Positions 7,781 to 16,874 of a stretch of DNA of 64,000 nt are shown piece after piece (the first letter of the stretch is position 1; the number at the start of each line of letters is the position of its first letter). The DNA lies in assembly GCF_003385235.1 (NCBI RefSeq), contig NZ_PQIA01000019.1:1-64000 (forward strand), in the 5' to 3' direction. The notes below the pieces were generated by a model, which searched no databases, was not told the origin of the DNA, and worked only from the letters and a program-made list of their open reading frames with translations. A program made the position numbers and the translations under genes. The stretch comes from Amycolatopsis circi. Lineage in GTDB: Bacteria; Actinomycetota; Actinomycetes; Mycobacteriales; Pseudonocardiaceae.

Positions 7781-9289
7781 ATGACCGAATTCCCCGCGTC
7801 CGACGCACTGCCCGATGACGACCTGCCCGAACAGATGCGGGTGCGCCGGGACAAGCGCGACCGGATAATCGCGGAGGGCGCCGATCCTTACCCGGTAGAG
7901 GTTCCGCGCACGCACACTCTCGCGCAGATCCGTGCCGAACATTCCGGTCTCGAAGCCGACACCAGCACCGGTCAGTCGGTCGGCGTCACCGGTCGCGTCA
8001 TGTTTCTCCGCAATACGGGCAAACTGTGTTTCGCCACTCTTCGTGAGGGCGACGGCACGGAACTGCAGGCGATGCTGAGTCTCGCGCAGGTCGGGCCCGA
8101 GTCTCTCGCCTCGTGGAAGTCCGATGTCGATCTCGGCGACCACGTATTCGTGCACGGCGAGGTGATCACCTCGAAGCGCGGCGAGCTTTCCGTGCTGGCC
8201 GACAGCTGGCAGATCGCGGCGAAGTCGCTGCGACCGCTGCCGGTGGCGTTCAAGGAGCTGTCCGAGGAAACGCGAATCCGGCAGCGTTATGTCGATCTGA
8301 TTATGCGGCCGAAGGCGCGCGACGTGGTGCGCACGCGCTCCGGCGTGATGCGTTCGCTGCGCGAGTCGTTCCACCGCCGGGGATTCACCGAGGTCGAGAC
8401 CCCGATGCTGCAGACGTTGCACGGCGGAGCGACGGCCCGGCCGTTCGTCACGCATTCCAATGCCTTCGACCTCGAGCTGTTCCTGCGCATCGCGCCGGAG
8501 CTGTACCTCAAGCGCTGCGTGGTCGGCGGGATCGAGAAGGTTTTCGAGATCAACCGGAACTTCCGCAACGAGGGCAGCGACTCCTCGCACTCGCCGGAGT
8601 TCGCGATGCTCGAGTACTACGAGGCCTACGCCACTTACGACACGAATGCCGTGATGACCCGCGAACTCATCCAGGAGGCCGCGGAGAACGTGCTCGGCAC
8701 CCAGGTCGTCACTCTCGCCGACGGAACCGAGTACGACCTTTCCGGCGAATGGACGACACTCGGCATGTACGAGTCGCTCTCGGAAGCGCTCGGCGAGGAA
8801 GTGACGCCGGATACTCCCGCCGAAGCACTGCACAAGATCGCCGCGGCGCGCGAGATCGAGGTGGATCCCAAGCTAGCGCACGGCAAACTCGTCGAAGAAC
8901 TGTGGGAACATCTCGTCGGCGACGGACTGCAAGCGCCTACATTTGTCCGGGATTTCCCGCTCGAGACCTCTCCTCTCACGCGGCAGCACCGCAGCCGCGC
9001 GGGCGTGGCCGAGAAGTGGGACCTGTACGTGCGCGGTTTCGAACTCGCGACCGGATACTCCGAGCTGGTGGATCCGGTGGTGGAACGGCAGCGGCTCACC
9101 GAACAGGCGCGGCTCGGCGCCGCCGGGGATAGCGAGGCGATGCGTCTCGACGAGGATTTCCTGCGCGCGCTCGAGTACGGAATGCCGCCGAGCGGCGGGG
9201 TCGGAATGGGGATCGACCGGCTGCTCATGGCACTGACCGGGCTCGGTATCCGCGAGACGATCCTCTTCCCGCTCGTGCGACCTGAATAG
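7781..9289 (+). CDS. lysS: Lysine--tRNA ligase, class II
   Basis: LysRS charges tRNA-Lys with lysine using ATP. The 502 residues contain an N-terminal OB-fold anticodon domain (about 60-165), then the class II catalytic core: motif 1 around [12 protein letters not shown], motif 2 [14 protein letters not shown] and motif 3 [11 protein letters not shown] near the C terminus. ATG 7781 is preferred over GTG 7775 because a promoter-like -10 box ends six bases before it. It lies upstream of lsr2, as in mycobacteria. Confidence 0.96.
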   Translation: MTEFPASDALPDDDLPEQMRVRRDKRDRIIAEGADPYPVEVPRTHTLAQIRAEHSGLEADTSTGQSVGVTGRVMFLRNTGKLCFATLREGDGTELQAMLSLAQVGPESLASWKSDVDLGDHVFVHGEVITSKRGELSVLADSWQIAAKSLRPLPVAFKELSEETRIRQRYVDLIMRPKARDVVRTRSGVMRSLRESFHRRGFTEVETPMLQTLHGGATARPFVTHSNAFDLELFLRIAPELYLKRCVVGGIEKVFEINRNFRNEGSDSSHSPEFAMLEYYEAYATYDTNAVMTRELIQEAAENVLGTQVVTLADGTEYDLSGEWTTLGMYESLSEALGEEVTPDTPAEALHKIAAAREIEVDPKLAHGKLVEELWEHLVGDGLQAPTFVRDFPLETSPLTRQHRSRAGVAEKWDLYVRGFELATGYSELVDPVVERQRLTEQARLGAAGDSEAMRLDEDFLRALEYGMPPSGGVGMGIDRLLMALTGLGIRETILFPLVRPE

Positions 9290-9331
9290 GACGCCGTTCG
9301 CCGCACCGGTCGAGATTTCCTCAATGCGGAT

Positions 9332-9452
9332 TTGCCTACGGCCGGGCAAGCGGGTATTAATATGGGTGTCAAAGACTTCTGTAGCTCGGGGCTTGCCCCG
9401 AAACCAGATCATGTAGCCAGATCATTCGGGTAAGCCCCGCAGGAGGAATCAG
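9332..9452 (+). promoter_or_regulatory. lsr2 promoter and structured 5' leader
   Basis: TTGCCT (9332-9337) and TATTAA (9355-9360), 17 bases apart, form a plausible promoter. The leader contains a long stem: CTCGGGGCTTGCCCCGAA (9385-9402) against TTCGGGTAAGCCCCGCAG (about 9425-9442), adjacent to the AGGAGG ribosome site at 9441-9446. The left arm alone can fold as CGGGGC-TTG-CCCCG, so two mutually exclusive structures exist. A direct repeat CCAGATCAT occurs twice in the loop. Confidence 0.5.
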
Positions 9453-9806
9453 ATGGCACAGAAGGTGCTTGTCTCTCTGGTCGACGACCTCGACGGCAGT
9501 GAGGCGGAAGAGACCGTCGAGTTCGGTTTGGACGGTGTGAGCTACCAGATCGACCTGTCGAACGAAAACGCCGAGGAGCTGCGGGACGCGCTGGCGCAGT
9601 ACGTCGAGCACGCCCGTCGTGCGGGCGGCCGCAAGCGCGCGCCGCTGCGTCCGGTCGCCGGCGGCAAGTCCCCGGCCCGCCCGGCCGCGGTCGACCGCGA
9701 GCAGAACCAGGCGATTCGCGCGTGGGCCCGCAAGAACGGTTTCCAGGTTTCCGACCGCGGGCGCATCCCGTCGGAGGTCGTCGAGGCTTACCACAAGAAG
9801 AACTGA
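9453..9806 (+). CDS. lsr2: Lsr2 nucleoid-associated, xenogeneic-silencing protein
   Basis: Lsr2 is the actinobacterial H-NS counterpart. It binds AT-rich DNA in the minor groove and silences acquired genes. The 117 residues show the N-terminal oligomerisation domain (residues 1-60, [13 protein letters not shown]) and a basic, proline-containing linker. The C-terminal DNA-binding domain contains [18 protein letters not shown], whose RGR is the AT-hook-like reader. AGGAGG precedes the ATG. It is flanked by lysS and, after several genes, clpC1; in M. tuberculosis these three are contiguous. Confidence 0.97.
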   Translation: MAQKVLVSLVDDLDGSEAEETVEFGLDGVSYQIDLSNENAEELRDALAQYVEHARRAGGRKRAPLRPVAGGKSPARPAAVDREQNQAIRAWARKNGFQVSDRGRIPSEVVEAYHKKN

Positions 9807-9899
9807 CCGGGCATTTCCGGAACTCGCGGATGCGGTCCTCCGGTTAGCGAACCGGGAGAACGCACCGCGGCGGAGACGGGGGTGTCTTCGCACTCCGCA

Positions 9900-9941
9900 C
9901 GCCAAACGGCCGTCGGGAACATTCCCGGCGGCCGTTTGGCG
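9900..9941. terminator. Strong terminator hairpin after lsr2
   Basis: A near-perfect stem of about 19 bp: CGCCAAACGGCCG-CGGGAA paired with its complement around CAT, between the lsr2 end and the convergent AraC-family gene. It probably serves both strands. Confidence 0.75.
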
Positions 9942-9960
9942 TTCCGTATTAGTTTCCCGG

Positions 9961-10776
9961 CTATGCGCCGTCCGGCGTGCCCGAGATCAGCCGGCGGGCC
10001 GAACGGGCGTACTCCGCGGGAGGCGCTCCGGTCACCGCGCGGAAATCGCGGACGAAGTGAGGTTGGTCGCTATAGCCCAGCCGAGTCGCCAGATCCGCGT
10101 AATCCGGAGCGGCCGGTGCGGCGAGCAACCGGGCGGCTTCGTTGAGGCGGTAAATCCGGATCGCCCACTTCGGCGTTGTTCCGACGTGCTCGGCGAACAA
10201 CCGCTGCACTGCCCGGATCGACAGTCCGAGTGCCGCCGCCAGTTCCGCGACCTTGGTGATCTCGGGATCCGCCGCGATTGTTTCCACCGCCTCGGCGGCC
10301 GTCCGGGCGGCCGGGAGAATGGGACGACGGTGTGCGATCAGCAAGTTGTCGATTGCAGTGATCATTTCCTCGTCCGTCCGCGCATTGCGGACGGATTTTT
10401 CCGCGACCGCGGCGGCGGGTCCGAAGATCGTGGTCACGTCCTCCGCGCGATCGGCGAGGGTGCGCACCGGGGCGTCGAGGAACGGGCGGAAACATCCGGG
10501 CCGGATCCTGGCCCCGATCCCGTGCACGCGTCCGCTGAGCCGATGCGTGAAAAGCCGGTGCGCCGGACCGTAAACGCCGCACGCGCCGGGGAAGAACGTC
10601 ACGTGCACCGACAGATTCGGCAGCACGTGCTGTTCGTGGGATTCGGTCAGGTCCCAGCGCAGTATCCAGTGGTGTTCCACGAAATCGCGCAGTTCCGGGG
10701 CGGGCGGATGCCGGGCGAGAGTGAACTTGGTGCGAGCCGTCCGCTCGTTCAGGATGCCGCTCGGGATCCGCCGCAT
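9961..10776 (-). CDS. AraC-family transcriptional regulator
   Basis: A 271-residue regulator with a DUF6597-type N-terminal domain (WILRWDLTESHEQHVLPNLSV region). The C-terminal AraC double helix-turn-helix covers about residues 165-260: KVAELAAALGLSIRAVQRLF, then LATRLGYSDQPHFVRDFRAVTG. ATG 10776 is chosen because in-frame codons upstream run into the divergent TIGR03086 gene's control region. The target is unknown; the divergent metal-binding protein gene 67 bases away is the obvious candidate. Confidence 0.83.
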   Translation of the reverse strand: MRRIPSGILNERTARTKFTLARHPPAPELRDFVEHHWILRWDLTESHEQHVLPNLSVHVTFFPGACGVYGPAHRLFTHRLSGRVHGIGARIRPGCFRPFLDAPVRTLADRAEDVTTIFGPAAAVAEKSVRNARTDEEMITAIDNLLIAHRRPILPAARTAAEAVETIAADPEITKVAELAAALGLSIRAVQRLFAEHVGTTPKWAIRIYRLNEAARLLAAPAAPDYADLATRLGYSDQPHFVRDFRAVTGAPPAEYARSARRLISGTPDGA

Positions 10777-10843
10777 GGCTGAAAACAGTAGTGCGTCGCG
10801 TAATTTCAAGACGGGTCCCGCGCCGCGTGGTTGGCTGGGCCGC

Positions 10844-11413
10844 ATGTCGAATCACTCCGGACTGCTCGCCCCGGCCGCCGCCGAACTGCGGCGCGTCGCG
10901 GCTGCCGCCCCGTCGCTGACCGCGCCCACCGCCTGCGCGGACTACGACGTTCGCGGCCTTCTCAACCACCTTTTCTACTGGGGCCCTTGGCTCGCCGCCG
11001 CCATCCGGCACGAGTCCTACGAACCGCCCGCGCCGAGCGAAGCCGAGGCCTCGCTCGTCGGCGACGACTGGCCGAAGACTCTGGAAGCACTGACCGACGA
11101 CGTCGTCGCCGCGCTCGCTCCGCCGGAAGCGTGGACCGGCACCATCACCTTCGGCGGGTCCGAACTGCCCGCCGCGGCCGTCGGAGACATGGTGCTCGGC
11201 GAATTCGTCGTGCACGCCTGGGATCTCACGCGGGCGAGCGGCACCGAGCTGAACTGCTCGGACGAAGCCGCCGAAGTGGTTCTCGCGTTCGCGGCCGGAA
11301 TGGGCGAGGAGGCCCGCGCCGGCGGAGTCTTCGGCCCGGAAGTCGCGGTGCCGGAAACCGCGCCGGTGCTGCACCGGGCGCTGGGCGCGACAGGCCGGGA
11401 CCCGTACGCCTGA
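10844..11413 (+). CDS. TIGR03086/DinB-like metal-binding protein (mycothiol-dependent isomerase fold)
   Basis: A 189-residue four-helix protein. It has the family pattern PTACADYDVRGLLNHL near residues 28-43 and GEFVVHAWDLTRASG near 120-135; the histidines of these motifs bind a metal. The family belongs to the DinB/maleylpyruvate isomerase superfamily, whose actinobacterial members often use mycothiol. The exact reaction is unknown. ATG 10844 is used because an in-frame extension upstream would cross the promoter region shared with the AraC gene. Confidence 0.8.
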   Translation: MSNHSGLLAPAAAELRRVAAAAPSLTAPTACADYDVRGLLNHLFYWGPWLAAAIRHESYEPPAPSEAEASLVGDDWPKTLEALTDDVVAALAPPEAWTGTITFGGSELPAAAVGDMVLGEFVVHAWDLTRASGTELNCSDEAAEVVLAFAAGMGEEARAGGVFGPEVAVPETAPVLHRALGATGRDPYA

Positions 11414-11431
11414 TATTTCACTCGATGGAGA

Positions 11432-12247
11432 TCAACGACGGCAGATTCGCGGACAGCTTTCGCATTCCGCCTCCCCGGGCAGGAGATAGGAGAAGCAGCA
11501 GCTCTCCCGGCGGCGCTCCCAAGCCCGGTGTCCGTCGTCGTCGATCGCCACGCGCAAGGTGGACGCCGAGGTCAACGGGCGGTACTGCGCGTCGAGCACC
11601 AGCGCGGCGTCCGCGACGCCAGCGCCTTCGGCCTCGGCTGTCCCGCCTTGTTTGCCAACCCGCCACAGCGCGCCGTCCAGTGCGTCTGTGGCGGCCGCCC
11701 AGAGCATGCGGCGGCCGAGCCGGGTGCCGGGGGCGTAGGCGCGGACGAAGCGGGCAGCGTGGCCGATGAACTGCGCACGCAGCACTGCGGCCAGCGCGCG
11801 TTCGTCGCGCACGACGGTGGCCTCCGGGCGGACGCTGCCCGGGTCGGTGGGCAGGCAGTAGAAGGCGTCGCTGAGCACAGCCATGCCCTCTGGATGCGGC
11901 CGGTCGGGGCCGAGGCCGAACGCGAGCCGCTCCGGCTTCAGGGACGGCACGCGGCGCTCGTGGTGCAGCAGCAACGCGCCTACGTACGCGGGGACGTAGA
12001 GGTACCAGGACATGACGTAGCTGGCCGCTGTCCGCGCCGGTGCCGCGCCGTGCTGGTCAAGGAGCCAGTCGGTCAGCCGGGACCGCCACTCGCCGAACAG
12101 CGCGGGCTGTTCCAGGAGGTCAGCGCAGCGGAACCAGTCCGCCGGGACGTCGCGGCGCAGTTCGTACCGTGCGCTGGCGCGCAGCAGGGAGGACGCGAGC
12201 CCGTCGCCGATCTCGCGGGCACCGTCGCGCGAGCGCTGCGGGTTCAC
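11432..12247 (-). CDS. FhuF-like (2Fe-2S) ferric-siderophore reductase
   Basis: A 271-residue protein ending in the FhuF C-terminal cluster motif Cys-Cys-x10-Cys-x2-Cys (CCFSYLLPGEAECESCP). This binds a 2Fe-2S centre that reduces ferric iron in siderophores. The rest matches the length and helical character of the family. An IdeR/DtxR-type iron box 32 bases upstream of the GTG start (12247) supports control by iron limitation. It converges with the TIGR03086 gene. The siderophore partner is not in this window. Confidence 0.85.
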   Translation of the reverse strand: MNPQRSRDGAREIGDGLASSLLRASARYELRRDVPADWFRCADLLEQPALFGEWRSRLTDWLLDQHGAAPARTAASYVMSWYLYVPAYVGALLLHHERRVPSLKPERLAFGLGPDRPHPEGMAVLSDAFYCLPTDPGSVRPEATVVRDERALAAVLRAQFIGHAARFVRAYAPGTRLGRRMLWAAATDALDGALWRVGKQGGTAEAEGAGVADAALVLDAQYRPLTSASTLRVAIDDDGHRAWERRRESCCFSYLLPGEAECESCPRICRR

Positions 12248-12278
12248 CGGTCCACCCCCGTCCTGGGCACGGCTAGCA

Positions 12279-12297
12279 TTAGGTGTGCCTAACCTTA
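12279..12297 (-). promoter_or_regulatory. IdeR/DtxR iron box
   Basis: TTAGGTGTGCCTAACCTTA matches the 19-bp IdeR consensus TTAGGTTAGGCTAACCTAA at 15 positions and contains the perfect palindrome TTAGGTGTGCCTAA. It lies directly upstream of the FhuF-like gene, so iron-loaded IdeR would repress that gene. Confidence 0.8.
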
Positions 12298-12619
12298 CAT
12301 GTGGAGCGGGATTGCGCCAATCGGGTGGCCAAGGGGGGAGACCACCCGGTCGCGCGGGGTGTTCGCGCTGAGCGGACAGGGGTGCCCGGGCGGAATCCTA
12401 ATCCGGTCCCGTACGTTCGACAGGGAGTAAAGGTGCAGCGCAACCGGATGAGCAGCGGTGACCGACCGGGTCGCCGTCCGGGTGCGAACGGGCCGCCGGA
12501 AGCCGTAGTGGTACGCAAGCGCGACCGCTTGGCTACTAGAGTGGTCTCACGGTGCTGTCCGCCGTGGACGCGATCCACGGAGGTTACGGGCCGCCGACGC
12601 AGCAGTCGAGGGAGTGCGC
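12298..12619 (+). promoter_or_regulatory. clpC1 upstream region
   Basis: About 320 bases without a credible gene. GTTCGC (12361-12366) and GCG (12372-12374), five bases apart, loosely resemble the ClgR operator that activates clp genes in actinobacteria. A perfect hairpin, CCGTGGA-CGCGA-TCCACGG, lies at 12562-12580 in the leader. GAGGGAG just before ATG 12620 is the ribosome site. No clear consensus -35/-10 pair was identified. Confidence 0.4.
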
Positions 12620-15169
12620 ATGTTTGAGAGGTTCACCGACCGCGCGAGGCGGGTGGTCGTCCTGGCCCAAGAAGAGGCCCGGATGCTCAACCACAACTAC
12701 ATCGGCACCGAGCACATCCTCCTGGGTCTGATCCACGAGGGTGAGGGTGTCGCCGCCAAGGCGCTGGAGTCGCTGGGCATCGCCCTCGAGGGCGTGCGCC
12801 AGCAGGTCGAGGAGATCATCGGCCAGGGCCAGCAGGCGCCGAGCGGGCACATCCCGTTCACGCCGCGGGCGAAGAAGGTGCTGGAGCTGTCGCTGCGCGA
12901 GGCGCTGCAGCTCGGCCACAACTACATCGGCACGGAGCACATCCTGCTCGGCCTGATCCGCGAGGGCGAGGGCGTCGCCGCCCAGGTGCTCGTGAAGCTG
13001 GGCGCGGACCTCAACCGGGTCCGCCAGCAGGTGCTGCAGCTCCTGTCGGGCTACCAGACCGGCGAGAAGTCCACCGAGAGCGGTTCCGGCCGCGGCGAGG
13101 GCACGCCGTCCTCCTCGCTGGTGCTCGACCAGTTCGGCCGCAACATGACCGTGCTCGCCCGCGAGGGCAAGCTCGACCCGGTCATCGGGCGCGGCAAGGA
13201 GATCGAGCGGGTCATGCAGGTGCTGTCCCGCCGGACCAAGAACAACCCGGTGCTCATCGGCGAGCCGGGCGTCGGCAAGACCGCCGTCGTCGAGGGCCTG
13301 GCGCAGAGCATCGTCAAGGGCGAGGTGCCCGAGACGCTCAAGGACAAGCAGCTCTACACCCTCGACCTGGGCTCGCTGGTCGCCGGTTCGCGGTACCGCG
13401 GCGACTTCGAAGAGCGCCTGAAGAAGGTGCTCAAGGAGATCAAGACCCGCGGCGACATCATCCTGTTCATCGACGAGCTGCACACGCTCGTCGGCGCGGG
13501 CGCGGCCGAGGGCGCGATCGACGCGGCGTCGATCCTGAAGCCGATGCTGGCCCGCGGCGAGCTGCAGACGATCGGCGCGACCACGCTCGAGGAGTACCGC
13601 AAGTACATCGAGAAGGACGCCGCGCTGGAGCGCCGTTTCCAGCCGATCCAGGTGGGCGAGCCGTCGCTCGAGCACACGATCGAGATCCTCAAGGGCCTGC
13701 GCGACCGGTACGAGGCGCACCACCGCGTCTCGATCACCGACTCGGCGCTGGTCGCGGCCGCGACGCTGGCCGACCGCTACATCAACGACCGGTTCCTGCC
13801 GGACAAGGCGATCGACCTGATCGACGAGGCCGGGGCCCGGATGCGCATCCGCCGGATGACCGCGCCGCCGGACCTGCGCGAGTTCGACGAGAAGATCGCC
13901 GACGTGCGCCGGGACAAGGAGTCCGCGATCGACGCGCAGGACTTCGAGCGGGCCGCGCGCCTTCGCGACGAGGAGAAGCAGCTCCTCGGCCAGAAGGGCG
14001 AGCGGGAGAAGCAGTGGAAGGACGGCGACCTCGACGTCGTCGCCGAGGTGGACGACGAGCAGATCGCGGAGGTGCTGGCCAACTGGACCGGCATCCCGGT
14101 GTTCAAGCTCACCGAGGAGGAGACCACCCGGCTGCTGCGCATGGAGGACGAGCTCCACAAGCGCATCATCGGCCAGGAGGACGCGGTCAAGGCCGTCTCG
14201 CAGGCGATCCGCCGTACGCGTGCGGGTCTGAAGGACCCGAAGCGTCCGTCCGGTTCGTTCATCTTCGCCGGTCCGTCCGGTGTCGGTAAGACGGAGCTGT
14301 CGAAGGCGCTGGCGGCGTTCCTGTTCGGCGAGGACGACGCGCTCATCCAGATCGACATGGGCGAGTTCCACGACCGCTACACCGCCTCGCGGCTCTTCGG
14401 TGCCCCTCCGGGCTACGTCGGCTACGAAGAGGGCGGGCAGCTGACCGAGAAGGTGCGGCGCAAGCCGTTCTCGGTGGTGCTGTTCGACGAGATCGAGAAG
14501 GCGCACCAGGAGATCTACAACACCCTCCTGCAGGTGCTCGAAGACGGTCGCCTCACCGACGGCCAGGGCCGCACGGTCGACTTCAAGAACACCGTGCTGA
14601 TCTTCACCTCGAACCTGGGCACCTCGGACATCTCCAAGTCCGTGAGCCTCGGCTTCTCCTCCGGAGCGGATTCGAGCAACCGCTACGAGAAGATGAAGCA
14701 GAAGGTCAACGAGGAAATGAAGAAGCATTTCCGCCCGGAGTTCCTGAACCGGATCGACGACATCATCGTCTTCCACCAGCTCAACCAGGAACAGATCATC
14801 CAGATGGTGGATCTGATGATCGGCCGGGTCGAGACGCAGCTCAAGGCCAAGGACATGGAGCTCGAGCTGACCGAGAAGGCGAAGGCGCTGCTGGCCAAGC
14901 GCGGCTTCGACCCGGTGCTCGGCGCCCGGCCGCTGCGCCGCACGATCCAGCGCGAGATCGAGGACCAGCTGTCGGAGAAGATCCTCTTCGGCGAGGTCGA
15001 GGCCGGACAGATCATCCTGGTCGACGTCGACGGCTGGAGCGGCAACCCGGAAGACCGCGACGACGAGGCGCACTTCACCTTCCGCGGGGAGAAGCGCCCG
15101 GCCTCGGTCCCCGACGCTCCGCCGGTGACCATCGGCGCCGCGGAAAACGGCGAGTCCGAGAACGAGTGA
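12620..15169 (+). CDS. clpC1: ATP-dependent Clp protease ATP-binding subunit ClpC1
   Basis: ClpC1 is the Hsp100 unfoldase that feeds substrates to ClpP1P2. The 849 residues show two Clp N repeats (about 1-150, each with [14 protein letters not shown]). AAA domain 1 has Walker A GEPGVGKT at 214-221 and [12 protein letters not shown]-type middle region lies near 420-455. AAA domain 2 has Walker A GPSGVGKT at 551-558 and [14 protein letters not shown] in SVSLGFSS is the ClpP-docking loop. ATG 12620 is preferred over GTG 12614 by family alignment. Dense GC3 and codon use mark it as highly expressed. Confidence 0.97.
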   Translation: MFERFTDRARRVVVLAQEEARMLNHNYIGTEHILLGLIHEGEGVAAKALESLGIALEGVRQQVEEIIGQGQQAPSGHIPFTPRAKKVLELSLREALQLGHNYIGTEHILLGLIREGEGVAAQVLVKLGADLNRVRQQVLQLLSGYQTGEKSTESGSGRGEGTPSSSLVLDQFGRNMTVLAREGKLDPVIGRGKEIERVMQVLSRRTKNNPVLIGEPGVGKTAVVEGLAQSIVKGEVPETLKDKQLYTLDLGSLVAGSRYRGDFEERLKKVLKEIKTRGDIILFIDELHTLVGAGAAEGAIDAASILKPMLARGELQTIGATTLEEYRKYIEKDAALERRFQPIQVGEPSLEHTIEILKGLRDRYEAHHRVSITDSALVAAATLADRYINDRFLPDKAIDLIDEAGARMRIRRMTAPPDLREFDEKIADVRRDKESAIDAQDFERAARLRDEEKQLLGQKGEREKQWKDGDLDVVAEVDDEQIAEVLANWTGIPVFKLTEEETTRLLRMEDELHKRIIGQEDAVKAVSQAIRRTRAGLKDPKRPSGSFIFAGPSGVGKTELSKALAAFLFGEDDALIQIDMGEFHDRYTASRLFGAPPGYVGYEEGGQLTEKVRRKPFSVVLFDEIEKAHQEIYNTLLQVLEDGRLTDGQGRTVDFKNTVLIFTSNLGTSDISKSVSLGFSSGADSSNRYEKMKQKVNEEMKKHFRPEFLNRIDDIIVFHQLNQEQIIQMVDLMIGRVETQLKAKDMELELTEKAKALLAKRGFDPVLGARPLRRTIQREIEDQLSEKILFGEVEAGQIILVDVDGWSGNPEDRDDEAHFTFRGEKRPASVPDAPPVTIGAAENGESENE

Positions 15170-15181
15170 AGTAACTGAAGA

Positions 15182-15216
15182 AAAAGGGCGGCTCCCGGTT
15201 CGGGAGCCGCCCTTTT
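15182..15216 (+). terminator. clpC1 terminator
   Basis: A perfect 16-bp stem, AAAAGGGCGGCTCCCG with its complement around GTT, ending in CTTTTCT. It starts 12 bases after the clpC1 stop and just before the next gene. Confidence 0.9.
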
Positions 15217-15219
15217 CTC

Positions 15220-15231
15220 TATTGTCGGGTT
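15220..15231 (+). promoter_or_regulatory. Candidate -10 box for a leaderless kinase-like gene
   Basis: TATTGT at 15220-15225 fits the actinobacterial TANNNT -10 and ends six bases before ATG 15232. No ribosome site is visible, so a leaderless message is likely. No convincing -35 exists because the region is the clpC1 terminator. Confidence 0.35.
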
Positions 15232-16218
15232 ATGGGGTCTTCTCGAATCTCGCGGCACGCCGCGGCGAGCACCGCGCTTTCCCTGCTGAGCGACCGTCAG
15301 CTCACCGAACGGCTCGAGTCCGCTGAGGTGTTGTCCGAGGGAATCGGCGGCAGCGGTGCCCGGCTGGACGTCGGCGGGGTGCCGGTGTTCGCGAAGCGGG
15401 TGCCGCTCACCTCGTTGGAGCGGCAGCATCCGCATTCCACCGCCAATCTGTATGGCCTGCCTGGCTTTTGCCATTACGGTCTGGGCTCGCCGGAGGGTTC
15501 GGCTTGGCGGGAGCTGGCGTTGCACGTCATGGCCAACGGCTGGGTCCTCAGTGGACAGTGCGAGAACTTCCCTTTGCTGCACCACTGGCGAGTACTGCCG
15601 GTCCTCTCGGGTCGAGTGCCGGATCGTTCGCTGGAAGAGGACGTCGAGTACTGGGGCGGTTCTCTTGCGGTCCGGCGGCGGCTCATGGAACTGCAGGAGG
15701 CTTCGTCGAGCGTTGTGCTGTTCTGCGAGTATTTTCCGACTAACTTGCACCGTTGGCTGCCGGGGCATTTGGATCAGGCTGAACGTGTTGCGTCGCAGGT
15801 CGGCGAGACGCTCTCGTTTCTTCGTGCGCAGGGTGTCCTGCACTTCGACAACCACTTCGAGAACTTCCTGACCGACGGGGATCGGTTCGTGCTGACTGAT
15901 TTCGGCCTGTCGTTCGCGCGCCGGTTCGATCTGACCGAGGAGGAGTTGGCGTTCGCTGAGCTGAATACTGAGCATGACCGGGCTTATGGGTCGATGTATT
16001 TGGTGAACTGGCTGGTGACCGAGGTGCACGGAACGTGGGATCGCGAGAGCCGCCTGGCCGCCGTGCGCAAGGCGGCGGCTGGGGAGCTTGAGCTGCCTTC
16101 GCCGATCGCCGATGTGGTGGCTAGGCATGCGGCGGTGGCGGTGGAGATGAACGACTTCTATACGCGGCTTCAAGCGGATCGGGAGACGCGTTTTCCGGCG
16201 GAGCTTTTCGCGGGGTAG
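15232..16218 (+). CDS. Protein-kinase-like fold protein of unknown role
   Basis: A 328-residue protein with kinase hallmarks. A glycine-rich segment (EGIGGSGARLDVGG, about 37-50) is followed by Lys in VPVFAKR. The catalytic loop HFDNHFEN (H-x-D-x4-N pattern) and DFG in LTDFGLSF lie near 203-223. Spacing and a short C-lobe are closer to aminoglycoside-phosphotransferase-like and small bacterial kinases than to PknB-type kinases. The Lys, Asp and DFG residues needed for activity are present, so it may be active. The target is unknown. Codon use is less GC3-biased than that of clpC1, so recent acquisition is possible. Confidence 0.65.
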   Translation: MGSSRISRHAAASTALSLLSDRQLTERLESAEVLSEGIGGSGARLDVGGVPVFAKRVPLTSLERQHPHSTANLYGLPGFCHYGLGSPEGSAWRELALHVMANGWVLSGQCENFPLLHHWRVLPVLSGRVPDRSLEEDVEYWGGSLAVRRRLMELQEASSSVVLFCEYFPTNLHRWLPGHLDQAERVASQVGETLSFLRAQGVLHFDNHFENFLTDGDRFVLTDFGLSFARRFDLTEEELAFAELNTEHDRAYGSMYLVNWLVTEVHGTWDRESRLAAVRKAAAGELELPSPIADVVARHAAVAVEMNDFYTRLQADRETRFPAELFAG

Positions 16219-16226
16219 GCCTGCGG

Positions 16227-16817
16227 CTACTGGTCGAGTGCGATCTCGCGGCAGCGCTCAGTGATTCGCTCAGCGAAGGCGGGACAGCCGGATTTCACCA
16301 GTGCGCCAGCGAAGTCCGGGTGCGCGCCACCTCGTCCGGAGAAGTACAGGATTTGCCTGCGCAGTGTTGCGCGGACCAGCCTCGGCGACGAATCGTCAAT
16401 GAGGAGGAAGAATTCGTCCGGGGTGTAGATCTCGTAATCGAGTGTGTCTCGCACTGCCGTCGGCAGGTTGGTGAACCCGTGGTCAAGACTGACGACGCAA
16501 CCCATCGATCCGGGGATCGCGGCCGCGTGGATGCGCCGGTCGAACGGGTCAGTCAGCATGACGGCGTCCTGTCCGGACGGATAGTCGTCGATGCGGCCGT
16601 CCATCGTCCCGGCGATCGCGTCGCGGATTTTGGTGATCTCGGTTCCGGTGAGACCGGGATTGCGTCGGCGAATGCTCTGGATGGTCTCGGCAAGAATGTC
16701 TTCGGTGTAGCAGACGTGAAACATGCTTGCGTTTCCCGTGTCCTTCAGCAGAAGCAGCCAGTCTCGGAGCGTTCTGGCGTGCAGGACATTGGCATCGGGA
16801 AGCACGCGAGTGGGCAT
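16227..16817 (-). CDS. PIN-domain protein, probable toxin of an HTH/PIN pair
   Basis: A 196-residue PIN-fold protein. The acidic residues expected for metal-dependent RNase activity are visible: Asp8 (LPDANVLH), a central Glu/Asp cluster (YTEDILAE) and TDPFDRRIHAAA with two Asp. It is larger than VapC toxins (about 130 residues) and resembles the longer PIN proteins encoded after an excisionase-like HTH gene. The ATG at 16817 lies 57 bases after that gene. AGGAGG sits about 40 bases before the ATG, too far to be its own ribosome site, so the true start is not certain. Confidence 0.72.
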   Translation of the reverse strand: MPTRVLPDANVLHARTLRDWLLLLKDTGNASMFHVCYTEDILAETIQSIRRRNPGLTGTEITKIRDAIAGTMDGRIDDYPSGQDAVMLTDPFDRRIHAAAIPGSMGCVVSLDHGFTNLPTAVRDTLDYEIYTPDEFFLLIDDSSPRLVRATLRRQILYFSGRGGAHPDFAGALVKSGCPAFAERITERCREIALDQ

Positions 16818-16874
16818 CGCACCACGATGCGAGGACGAGAGTTCGGCGGTGCGGCCCCTCCTGATCGATTCTGA

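Noticed and set aside
12361-12377. Firm ClgR operator call upstream of clpC1
   Set aside because: Only the outer CGC-N5-GCG is present; the inner positions do not match well, so it is left as a weak candidate.
12584-15073. Very long open frame antisense to clpC1
   Set aside because: It mirrors the strong codon bias of clpC1, has Leu/Asp/Arg-rich shadow composition, and has no ribosome site or family motif.
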